Part shown: positions 5,386-12,294 of the stretch, one piece after another
Layout: every line of letters begins with the position of its first letter
Position numbering within the stretch: the first letter of the stretch is position 1
NCBI GenBank assembly: GCA_002295325.1
Contig: DBGA01000049.1
Location: 1 to 13,885, forward strand
Length of the DNA stretch: 13,885 nt
Direction of reading: 5' to 3'
From: Ruminococcaceae bacterium UBA866
Lineage (GTDB): Bacteria > Bacillota > Clostridia > Oscillospirales > Ruminococcaceae
Notes under the pieces: generated by a model
Told to the model about the DNA's origin: nothing
The model's input: only the letters and a program-made list of their open reading frames with translations
Databases searched by the model: none
Position numbers and translations under genes: made by a program

Positions 5386-6060
5386 TTAAATAATTGAGAA
5401 CATAAAAAGTCCAATCGTGTTGATGGCTAGATTAGCAAATATATGCAATAACCATGAATTATAAATGTTTTCATTCTTCTCATTAAGCCAATTAAATAAT
5501 AATCCAGTAAGAAAAAGCCCAACAATCATTAAAATAACCAACATCCAGTTAAACCACATTGCTATAATTGCAATGTGGTAAAGCGAAAACAAAAGTGAAC
5601 TTACGATATAAGCATAGCTTCTGCCACAATGTCTTTTAAGTGAGAAAAAAGCAAATCCACGAAAGAAAAACTCTTCAAGTAGTGAGTTAATGAGTGAAAT
5701 ATATATTGCCACAAAAATAAAGTTTGAGCTGTTTACATTAAGGCTTTTTTGTAGCTCTAGTGCAATGATGTCGAGGTCTATAAATGACTTTAAAATAAAA
5801 TACGCAACAAGTATAAAAAAGTAAACTGCAAGTCCTAATAAAAAGGAGTAAAGGAGTTGCTTCCTAGATTTAATTTTAAAGTAAGCTTTAAAATTAATAT
5901 CCTTACTGCATAGAGCAAAAAGGAAAGGGACCGCCATAAAAAGTATAAGTTTATAAATTGATTTAATTAAATAGGATGGTGTTATATAAAGCTCAATAAT
6001 CGCCATAAGTATACAGGCAATTATCAAACCTAAATTTAACCACAAAGAAGTTTTTTTCAT
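5386..6060 (-). CDS. CPBP-family intramembrane metalloprotease (Abi/CAAX-like)
   Basis: The 224-residue protein has six to seven predicted membrane segments and the three conserved CPBP motifs: EEFFFR (E129, E130, R134), FSLYH (F158, H162) and HIFAN (H206, N210). These glutamates and histidines are expected to form the catalytic centre in the membrane. Members act as CAAX-type prenyl endopeptidases, in bacteriocin self-immunity, or as anti-sigma-factor proteases; nothing here selects among these. AGGAG (spacing 7) overlaps the cardiolipin synthase stop region, and only 10 bases separate the genes, so the two are cotranscribed. No bacteriocin gene is nearby, so a role in envelope signalling or maintenance is more likely, by inference from context. 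Confidence 0.87.
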   Translation of the reverse strand: MKKTSLWLNLGLIIACILMAIIELYITPSYLIKSIYKLILFMAVPFLFALCSKDINFKAYFKIKSRKQLLYSFLLGLAVYFFILVAYFILKSFIDLDIIALELQKSLNVNSSNFIFVAIYISLINSLLEEFFFRGFAFFSLKRHCGRSYAYIVSSLLFSLYHIAIIAMWFNWMLVILMIVGLFLTGLLFNWLNEKNENIYNSWLLHIFANLAINTIGLFMFSII

Positions 6061-6070
6061 ACCAATACTC

Positions 6071-7594
6071 CTACATTAGTGGTGAAAATAGGTTTAAAAA
6101 TGACTGAAGCACCCTAACAAACCAGTTTTGATTGCGGCATTCGTCAAGTGTGATTCTCTTGCTGCGTTCAAAACAATCAACATGATCTTTTTTTACTGTG
6201 GCAACGGAATCAGTATTGTATAGCAAGACACCACACTCAAAGTGGAAATAAAAGCTTCTAAAATCAAAGTTTTGTGTTCCAACAATAGCAAGCTCATCGT
6301 CACATACAACAGTTTTTGCGTGCATAAACCCTCCGGTATATTCAAAGATTTCAACACCAGCTTCAACAAGTGTTTGATAGTTATATTTTGTAACGAGATG
6401 AACATACCACTTGTCGGGATTTCCCGGGGTTATAATTGAAACTTTAATTCCGCTTTGAGCTGCACAGCATAAAGCGGTAATCATTTCGTTATCCAAAATT
6501 AAATAGGGGGTAGTGATGCTAATATAGTTTCTTGCGTTGTTAATCATATTTATATAAACCATTTCACCAATCAGATGATCGTCAAGGGGACCGTCACCAA
6601 AAGGCATAACATATCCATTCGCCGTTTCTTCTTTAGTTGGTCTATATTTTTGATAATTAATATCATCATAGTCATAATATTGCCACATCTGTAAAAACAG
6701 TACAGACAGGCTCCAAACTGCCTCACCTTTAAGCATAATAGAGGAGTCTTTCCAGTACCCGAACCTATCAACTGAATTTATATATTCATCTGCTAAATTT
6801 GCGCCACCAGTAAAGCCGACATTCCCATCAATTACAGTTATTTTCCTGTGGTCACGATAATTCATAAAAGTATCAATAGAGGGTTTGAATACGTTAAATA
6901 CGTGAACTTCTATTCCCAAATCACGAATTTTTTTATAGTAATTAGTTGGAAGAGTGCTAATGCAGCCAAGGTCATCGTACATCATTTTAACCTCAATGCC
7001 CTGAAAAGCTTTTTTTGCAAGAATATCTAAAATTTTATCCCACATTTCTCCTTCTTGGATAATAAAATACTCCATAAAGATAAATTTTTCTGCCTTTTCA
7101 AGTTCTTTACAAAGACAATCAAAAAAAGCTTCTCCAGGGCTCAAATACTCTGTTATAGTATTCTTGTATATAGGAAGAAGTGTTGTATTCCTTATATATG
7201 TAACCTGTTTTGAAATCTCAATATGATTTTTTTTAAGGTCATCAATTATAGTTTCATCTTGTATAGCTAAATCCTTAGTTAAATTATATATTGTCTTAAT
7301 TCTGGTTGCTTTAGCCTCTGATTTTTTATTTTTTCCTGCTATGTAGTAAATAAACCAACCTAACAGTGGAAAAAGTGCAATTGGAGTTACCCATGCAAGT
7401 TTAAAAATAGGATTATCATTTTTCGAAACAATATAGAGTATTGTAATAAAACTCATTATTGAGAAGGCCGCATACATATAAAAGCCATACTGGCTTAGAA
7501 ACAACACCATAAGCACTAATGCAAGAATCTGTGCAAAAATGCAGATTCCAAAAATAAATAGACGGCTTGTAAGAAATCTTAATATTTTCTTCAT
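6071..7594 (-). CDS. cls: Cardiolipin synthase (phospholipase D superfamily)
   Basis: The enzyme joins two phosphatidylglycerol molecules into cardiolipin plus glycerol at the membrane. It has 507 residues from ATG 7594, the usual length. Two N-terminal membrane segments (about 10-35 and 38-57) and a third hydrophobic stretch with GWFIYYI precede two PLD domains. HKD motif 1 is HRKITVIDG (H249, K251, D256) and motif 2 is HAKTVVCDD (H425, K427, D432). Both are intact. ATG 7594 is chosen because GGAGG lies five bases upstream; an in-frame TTG four codons earlier overlaps that site. It is the first gene of a cls-CPBP operon with its own promoter, whose -10 box lies between two CAATATTG palindromes. 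Confidence 0.96.
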   Translation of the reverse strand: MKKILRFLTSRLFIFGICIFAQILALVLMVLFLSQYGFYMYAAFSIMSFITILYIVSKNDNPIFKLAWVTPIALFPLLGWFIYYIAGKNKKSEAKATRIKTIYNLTKDLAIQDETIIDDLKKNHIEISKQVTYIRNTTLLPIYKNTITEYLSPGEAFFDCLCKELEKAEKFIFMEYFIIQEGEMWDKILDILAKKAFQGIEVKMMYDDLGCISTLPTNYYKKIRDLGIEVHVFNVFKPSIDTFMNYRDHRKITVIDGNVGFTGGANLADEYINSVDRFGYWKDSSIMLKGEAVWSLSVLFLQMWQYYDYDDINYQKYRPTKEETANGYVMPFGDGPLDDHLIGEMVYINMINNARNYISITTPYLILDNEMITALCCAAQSGIKVSIITPGNPDKWYVHLVTKYNYQTLVEAGVEIFEYTGGFMHAKTVVCDDELAIVGTQNFDFRSFYFHFECGVLLYNTDSVATVKKDHVDCFERSKRITLDECRNQNWFVRVLQSFLNLFSPLM

Positions 7595-7607
7595 AATAAC
7601 CTCCAAA

Positions 7608-7653
7608 ACTGCAATATTGTTACTATTTTATCACAATATTGCAGTCTATTCAA
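7608..7653 (-). promoter_or_regulatory. cls promoter flanked by paired CAATATTG operators
   Basis: On the minus strand, -35 TTGAAT (7653-7648), a 17-base spacer and -10 TAAAAT (7630-7625). A perfect 13-bp inverted repeat, 7608-7620 with 7633-7645, surrounds the -10. Each arm holds the self-complementary CAATATTG (7612-7619 and 7634-7641), with centres 22 bp apart, about two helical turns. This is the expected arrangement for a dimeric repressor bound at two sites covering the spacer and the transcription start. Confidence 0.68.
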
Positions 7654-7663
7654 TTGAATTTGA

Positions 7664-7843
7664 TTATTTATGATTATCATCAACTTCTTTTTTAGCATGA
7701 TACGCATTTTCTTCAATAGTTTCTGGAACTACATTTCCCACTTGCTCTTTTTTAGGTGTTATAGTATTAGTTAAATAAAATGGGATTACAGGCTTTTTTG
7801 GATCAATTTTCGTATTATTACCATCTTTTATATTGTTTTTCAA
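7664..7843 (-). CDS. Small 59-residue hydrophilic protein, possibly related to clostridial DUF3787 spore proteins
   Basis: Translation from TTG 7843 gives 59 residues, rich in lysine, asparagine and acidic residues, with no cysteine and no membrane segment. GAAGAAGG ends nine bases before the start. The C-terminus reads VPETIEENAYHAKKEVDDNHK. Its pattern of P-x-x-x-E, then A-K-x-x-V-D-x-N-x-K, resembles from memory the tail of short clostridial DUF3787 (CDIF630_02480-type) spore-surface proteins; the rest does not obviously match. It is divergent from the polysaccharide operon and upstream of cls on the same strand, with the cls promoter just after its stop. The ORF looks real because of its start signal and protein-like composition; the family link is tentative. 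Confidence 0.65.
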   Translation of the reverse strand: MKNNIKDGNNTKIDPKKPVIPFYLTNTITPKKEQVGNVVPETIEENAYHAKKEVDDNHK

Positions 7844-7864
7844 AATTAAACACCTTCTTCAAAT

Positions 7865-7901
7865 ATAATAACTATATTATTAGCAATAATATAGTTATTA
7901 T
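7865..7901. repeat. 17-bp perfect inverted repeat in the divergent small-gene/polysaccharide region
   Basis: 7865-7881 pairs without mismatch with 7885-7901 around AGC. It is almost entirely A/T. It lies upstream of both the small minus-strand gene and the polysaccharide operon, about 45 bases before the operon's -35 box. It could be a regulatory binding site or a cruciform-forming stem; the lack of G-C pairs argues against a terminator. Confidence 0.6.
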
Positions 7902-7945
7902 GTGTTAAGTTATTAATAAAACCAAAAACGTACATATTTTATTAA

Positions 7946-7974
7946 TTGACTTAAATTGTGAAAATGTGTATACT
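7946..7974 (+). promoter_or_regulatory. Promoter of the polysaccharide operon
   Basis: -35 TTGACT (7946-7951), a 17-base spacer and -10 TATACT (7969-7974), preceded by TGTG that may add an extended -10 contact. Transcription would begin near 7981, leaving a leader of about 50 bases with no clear structure before AGGAGG at 8020-8025. Confidence 0.75.
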
Positions 7975-8032
7975 TAGTTGGGTATAAAACCAATATTGAT
8001 AAAAATTAATTATGATTTTAGGAGGTAAAGAC

Positions 8033-9904
8033 ATGTTATTTAATAAAAAAGACTTTAAATTAAATTTAGCTGTTCTGATTTTATTTGATATCATTTCAGT
8101 TTATCTCGCTATAATAATTGGATTCAAATTAAGATTTGGACTTGTTGGGGCTCTGCCCCAGACATATGCAAACGATATGATATATTATGTAATTATAATT
8201 AGTTTGATAGCGATTATGTCAAATATTATTCTTCGATGTTATGGCTCTATATGGCGTTATTTTGGATACAAGGATTTATTGCGCCAGATTGGTTCAACTT
8301 TACTTACGTCTTTATTTGTAGTTTTGATTGACAATTTCATTGGGCTTGAATTGCCATTTGAAATGTTTATATTAATACCTTCATTAATGTTCATATTTAT
8401 GCTGTTATGTAGGTTTGCACCGAAGGCATATCAGGCATTTTCAAACAAAAAATCTCCATCTTTAAAAAGAAATAATTCTGTGAGAACCTTGATTTATGGT
8501 GCTGGTGAGGCTGGAAACTATCTCTTAACCAATCTTGACCAAAAGGATAAGGTAGATACCTATCCAATAGGATTTATCGACGATGACAAAAGCCTGTGGG
8601 GAAGAAAGATTGGAAATGTACCTATAGTTGGTGGCGGAGATATTCTTGAATTTATTATTGATGATTTAAAAGTCGAGGAACTGATTATTGCAATTCCAAC
8701 CGCTAGGGCTGAATTTGTAAAAGATATCTATATGCGCTGTAAAAAGTGCAACGTAGTTGTAAAGCAATACGGCTCACTTGCAGATGTTACAGTTGAAGAC
8801 TTTAGAAATGCTCCAATTAAACAGGTAAACTTTGAAGATTTGTTAAGACGTGACAGTGTTAAATTAAATATGGATATCGTGAACAAATTTATTAAAAACA
8901 AAGTCGTTATGGTCACTGGTGGAGTTGGCTCAATTGGGTCTGAAATTTGCCGACAGGTGCTTAAATTTGGTGCGGACAAGTTAATTATATTCGATATAAA
9001 CGAAAATGGACTATTTTATATTAAAAATGAATTTGATGAGCTTGGTTATGATGGTAAATTTGAAGTTATATTAGGTTCAGTCAGAGATAGAAATCGTCTT
9101 AAAGAAGTGTTTCAAGAATATGAGCCGAATGTAGTTTTCCATGCAGCAGCGCATAAGCACGTTCCTATGATGGAGGGAAACCCTAAGGAAGCCATTAAAA
9201 ATAATGTTCTAGGAACAATAAATGTTGCAAACGAAGCAATTTTTCACGATGTAGAAAAGTTTATCTTGATATCCACCGATAAAGCTGTAAACCCTACCAA
9301 TATAATGGGTGCATCAAAGCGTATGGCGGAAATTGCGACCCAAATTATGAATAAAGTAAGCAACACTGATTTTGCCGCTGTAAGATTCGGAAACGTGCTT
9401 GGGAGTAACGGTAGTGTTGTGCCCTTCTTTGAAAAGCAAATAGAGATGGGAGGTCCCGTAACTGTAACTCACCCAGAGATGAAACGCTATTTCATGACAA
9501 TACCAGAGGCAGTTCAGCTTGTACTTGAGGCTGGTGCAATGGCAAGCGGCGGAGAGATTTTTGTACTTGAGATGGGTGAGCCTGTTTTAATCTATGATCT
9601 CGCTTGTGATCTGATTAAAATGCATGGGTTAGAACCGAATAAGGATATTGCTATCGAGTTTACAGGTCTTAGACCGGGCGAAAAATTATTTGAGGAAATA
9701 TCCCTTGCTGAAGAGGATACGTCAAAGACAAGTAACAATAAGATATACGTCAATAAGGCTGTTGAGCATGATTCTAAGGAGTTTTCTCGTAGCATTAAGC
9801 AGCTTGAAAACATCGTAAAAACAGACGATATTGAGGGTATGTTTCATATTGTTCAAAACATTGTGCCAACATTTAACCACAATAATAAAAAAGATACTGA
9901 ATAA
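8033..9904 (+). CDS. Membrane-bound nucleotide-sugar 4,6-dehydratase/epimerase (FlaA1/CapD family)
   Basis: The 623-residue enzyme acts on a UDP-sugar, typically UDP-GlcNAc, and supplies a deoxy or epimerised sugar for surface polymer. Four N-terminal membrane segments fill about residues 5-125. A first Rossmann-like CoA-binding domain has LIYGAGEAGNYLL (about 150-163). The catalytic short-chain dehydrogenase domain has VTGGVGSIGSE (about 293-303), AAAHKHVPMMEGNP, then STDKAVNPTNIMGASK, where the family's Met-containing MGxSK motif replaces YxxxK. The nucleotide loop is TGGVGSIG rather than the common TGAGGSIG but still fits TGxxGxxG. ATG 8033 is chosen because AGGAGG lies seven bases upstream; an ATG seven codons earlier lacks a site. 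Dehydratase versus epimerase activity and exact sugar cannot be told from sequence. Confidence 0.92.
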   Translation: MLFNKKDFKLNLAVLILFDIISVYLAIIIGFKLRFGLVGALPQTYANDMIYYVIIISLIAIMSNIILRCYGSIWRYFGYKDLLRQIGSTLLTSLFVVLIDNFIGLELPFEMFILIPSLMFIFMLLCRFAPKAYQAFSNKKSPSLKRNNSVRTLIYGAGEAGNYLLTNLDQKDKVDTYPIGFIDDDKSLWGRKIGNVPIVGGGDILEFIIDDLKVEELIIAIPTARAEFVKDIYMRCKKCNVVVKQYGSLADVTVEDFRNAPIKQVNFEDLLRRDSVKLNMDIVNKFIKNKVVMVTGGVGSIGSEICRQVLKFGADKLIIFDINENGLFYIKNEFDELGYDGKFEVILGSVRDRNRLKEVFQEYEPNVVFHAAAHKHVPMMEGNPKEAIKNNVLGTINVANEAIFHDVEKFILISTDKAVNPTNIMGASKRMAEIATQIMNKVSNTDFAAVRFGNVLGSNGSVVPFFEKQIEMGGPVTVTHPEMKRYFMTIPEAVQLVLEAGAMASGGEIFVLEMGEPVLIYDLACDLIKMHGLEPNKDIAIEFTGLRPGEKLFEEISLAEEDTSKTSNNKIYVNKAVEHDSKEFSRSIKQLENIVKTDDIEGMFHIVQNIVPTFNHNNKKDTE

Positions 9905-9910
9905 ATGTGT

Positions 9911-9944
9911 AGCCACAGCAAAGAGCTAGTGGCTTTAGTGGCTT
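9911..9944 (+). repeat. Tandem 9-bp repeat with alternative pairing in the capD-flippase gap
   Basis: TAGTGGCTT occurs twice in tandem (9927-9935, 9936-9944). AGCCAC at 9911-9916 is complementary to GTGGCT in either copy (9929-9934 or 9938-9943), so two mutually exclusive 6-bp hairpins are possible. The second brings the stem close to the AAGGAG ribosome binding site at 9948. Confidence 0.5.
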
Positions 9945-9961
9945 AAAAAGGAGATAATGTA

Positions 9962-10054
9962 GTGAGTATAATTAAATATGCAAAAACATCCTTTAGTTGT
10001 GTTTTTGTAAATCTTGCGGTAGTGGACAAACCTTTGCTTAAGGAAGAATTCTAA
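9962..10054 (+). CDS. 30-codon small ORF coupled to the flippase gene
   Basis: GTG 9962 opens a 30-residue frame whose stop TAA (10052-10054) overlaps the flippase ATG by one base. AAGGAG (9948-9953) lies eight bases upstream, a better start signal than the flippase has of its own. The peptide starts MSIIKYAKTSFSC, continues FVNLAVVDKPLLKEEF, and is neither strongly hydrophobic nor a known leader. I do not recognise it. It may be a regulatory or coupling ORF that brings ribosomes to the flippase start, or the remnant of a deleted gene. The intact start signal and exact overlap favour translation. Confidence 0.5.
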   Translation: MSIIKYAKTSFSCVFVNLAVVDKPLLKEEF

Positions 10055-11319
10055 TGGGAGTCTTAAATAAGTTTAAGAAAAGTGAGTATGCTAAAAACTC
10101 CACTATTTTGATGGCTGGTACAGTAATCTCTATGGTTTTGCAAACGTTGTCAGTGTTTTGGCTTGGCAAATTTTACGCTGATGATATGTGGGGAATATAT
10201 GAGTATTTTTGTACTGCGTATTCCATTTTTTTAATTGTTGCTACTGGGAGATATGAGCTTGCAATTATGTTGCCTAAAGAGGATAGCGATGGTTTTATGA
10301 TAGCACTTCTTTCAGCAGGACTGTCAGTTGCATTTTCGATTGTAACGACAATTATTTTATTTGTACTCTATCTTTTGGGGATAGAACTTGGCTGGATGAT
10401 ATTTTTACCCATAACTCTTGCAATTTTAGGTATATACTATTCCTGTAATTATTGGCTTAACCGCAAGAAAAGGTATATAAACCTTGCGATTAATCGAGTT
10501 ATACAGGGTGTCCTTTTTGTGGTTTTTAATTTGGGATATGCATTTATATTACCTGATAGACGCTATGGTCTGATATTAGGATATATAACGGCACAAGCAA
10601 TTGTTATGGTTATGCTTATAGTTAGCATGATTATTGACTATAAAAAACAAAAGTTTAAGTTATCAGTTAAAAGAACAAAAGAACTTGCCAAAGAGTATAT
10701 TAATTTCCCTAAAATATCCTCGATTTCAGGGGTAATCAACAACATTGCGGTAAGACTTCCTGTTTTGCTATTAGGTTTCTTTGCAGGAAATTCCGTTGTA
10801 GGTCAATATGCAATGATGAATAGGATACTAGGTGCACCCATTACGGTTATTTCCGAGGCAATAAGAGATGTGTTCCGTCAAAAGGCGAGCAAGGAATATG
10901 CTCAAAACAATGAATGCTACGGTACTTTTATTAAAACCTTCAAGTCGCTCTCGCTAGTTGCAATCATTCCATTTGTATTGATAATGTTGGGAGCAAAACC
11001 AATACTAAACATACTGTTTGGCGATTTGTGGAATATGGCGGCATACTTCATTATATTGATGGCACCATTTTACTATGTAAAGTTTATTGTGAGCCCACTT
11101 ACATTTATGACATACATAGCAAGACGCCAAAGTTATGATATGAAATGGCAGATTGCGTTATGCGTAAGTTCAACTATTGCCTTCTATCTAGGATATATTC
11201 TAACAAAAAATCCATACGTTATGCTGTTGCTATACGGCATTGTGCAAACAATTCTCTATATGGTAAGTTTTAACTACACCAAAAAGCTAGCAAAAGGTGA
11301 GTTTGCAAGAGATGTGTAA
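10054..11319 (+). CDS. Wzx-type oligosaccharide flippase (MOP superfamily)
   Basis: The 421-residue protein has about 12 hydrophobic segments and resembles polysaccharide flippases that move undecaprenyl-linked repeat units to the outer face of the membrane. Typical features are the N-terminal YAKNSTILMAGTVISMVLQ, followed by FADD/GIYEYF-like and GRYELAIMLP segments, and the central FPKISSISGVINNIAVRLPVLLLGFFAG region. It is shorter than many Wzx proteins (450-500). ATG 10054 overlaps the stop of the upstream small ORF; the nearest purine-rich sequence, AAGGAAGAA (10040-10048), lies inside that ORF. The next gene follows within 20 bases. The family is clear, and the substrate is presumed to be the polymer unit built by this operon. 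Confidence 0.88.
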   Translation: MGVLNKFKKSEYAKNSTILMAGTVISMVLQTLSVFWLGKFYADDMWGIYEYFCTAYSIFLIVATGRYELAIMLPKEDSDGFMIALLSAGLSVAFSIVTTIILFVLYLLGIELGWMIFLPITLAILGIYYSCNYWLNRKKRYINLAINRVIQGVLFVVFNLGYAFILPDRRYGLILGYITAQAIVMVMLIVSMIIDYKKQKFKLSVKRTKELAKEYINFPKISSISGVINNIAVRLPVLLLGFFAGNSVVGQYAMMNRILGAPITVISEAIRDVFRQKASKEYAQNNECYGTFIKTFKSLSLVAIIPFVLIMLGAKPILNILFGDLWNMAAYFIILMAPFYYVKFIVSPLTFMTYIARRQSYDMKWQIALCVSSTIAFYLGYILTKNPYVMLLLYGIVQTILYMVSFNYTKKLAKGEFARDV

Positions 11320-11337
11320 AAGGAAGTGAAAATATTT

Positions 11338-12285
11338 ATGAAGCTGTTTGATTTTATATCATTAATGAAAAAGAGAAAGAAATTAGTTTTTTCAATTATA
11401 TTTATTTCGTTTGTAGCGATGTTGCTGTTTACAATGTTTTTTAATAATGTAGATTATGAAATTTCATCAACATTTAAGCTTGATGCGAATATTCTTCTTA
11501 CTACAAATGCAACAGCCTCAACAAATGAAAAGAGCATTAACAGAATTGAGCTAAAGCTAAATGAGCTTGATGATAAATCTGCTATTGAATATGTGCAAAA
11601 CAACAAAAGTTTAGTTGACCAATCTAATATGCTTGACTATCAACAGGTTATTTTTAAGTTAAACTCCAAAGAGTATATGAATTCTGAAATTACTTCTCAT
11701 TTGTTTAAGTCAAATCTAGTCGATCAAAAAATAATTACAGGTTTTGAACAAATCAATATTGTGGAGCAATCTGAGACACTAACACTTAGGGTGACTGCTG
11801 ATACTGCCAAAAAAACAACAGAGACATATGACAATATCATTGCCTATATGCCAAGATATATTGAGGAAAGAATTAAACATAAAGTAGGAGTTGCAAACGA
11901 TGCAATTAAAACTTCAATTACAAGTGACCAAGCCAATGCCGATGGTTTAATTAATGAGTATGCCGCTTTAAAGAAGAGTACGGGGTTTATTGACATTATT
12001 AATCTCAATAAAGGGATAGAAATGTTAAACTCGCTGTCGGGATTATCCAATAATATTAACGCAAACAGCAATGTGGCAAATAGGTTTGAAAGACTATTGT
12101 CAAGTGAAATACCACCTGAACTAGTGATAAAAAGTGTAGACTTCTCGGGACTGAAACTTACAAAAGTATTAATACCATATATTATTATTGAAATTATTGC
12201 ATCTGTATTAATAGGTTTTTTGGCTGTATTTGTTATTGAATCTTATACGCAATCAAAAAAAATAGCCAATAGAATTAGTGCTTAA
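11338..12285 (+). CDS. Wzz-like polysaccharide co-polymerase (chain-length determinant), no kinase domain
   Basis: The 315-residue protein has a basic N-terminus, one membrane segment (about 16-36), a long extracytoplasmic region with helical, coiled-coil-like character (about 60-270), and a second membrane segment (about 278-301) with a short basic tail. This is the topology of Wzz/CapA-type proteins that set polymer length with Wzy. The proline-rich motif usually found before the second segment is reduced to one proline (LIPYIII), and no autokinase domain is fused. ATG 11338 is preferred, with AAGGAAG about 11 bases upstream; GTG 11326 overlaps that site. It is flanked by flippase and polymerase genes, which supports the call despite weak sequence signatures. 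Confidence 0.75.
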   Translation: MKLFDFISLMKKRKKLVFSIIFISFVAMLLFTMFFNNVDYEISSTFKLDANILLTTNATASTNEKSINRIELKLNELDDKSAIEYVQNNKSLVDQSNMLDYQQVIFKLNSKEYMNSEITSHLFKSNLVDQKIITGFEQINIVEQSETLTLRVTADTAKKTTETYDNIIAYMPRYIEERIKHKVGVANDAIKTSITSDQANADGLINEYAALKKSTGFIDIINLNKGIEMLNSLSGLSNNINANSNVANRFERLLSSEIPPELVIKSVDFSGLKLTKVLIPYIIIEIIASVLIGFLAVFVIESYTQSKKIANRISA

Positions 12286-12294
12286 AGGGTTAGT

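Noticed and set aside
5386..6060. Bacteriocin immunity role for the CPBP protein
   Set aside because: No bacteriocin precursor, double-glycine leader or export gene is nearby; the linkage is to cardiolipin synthase.
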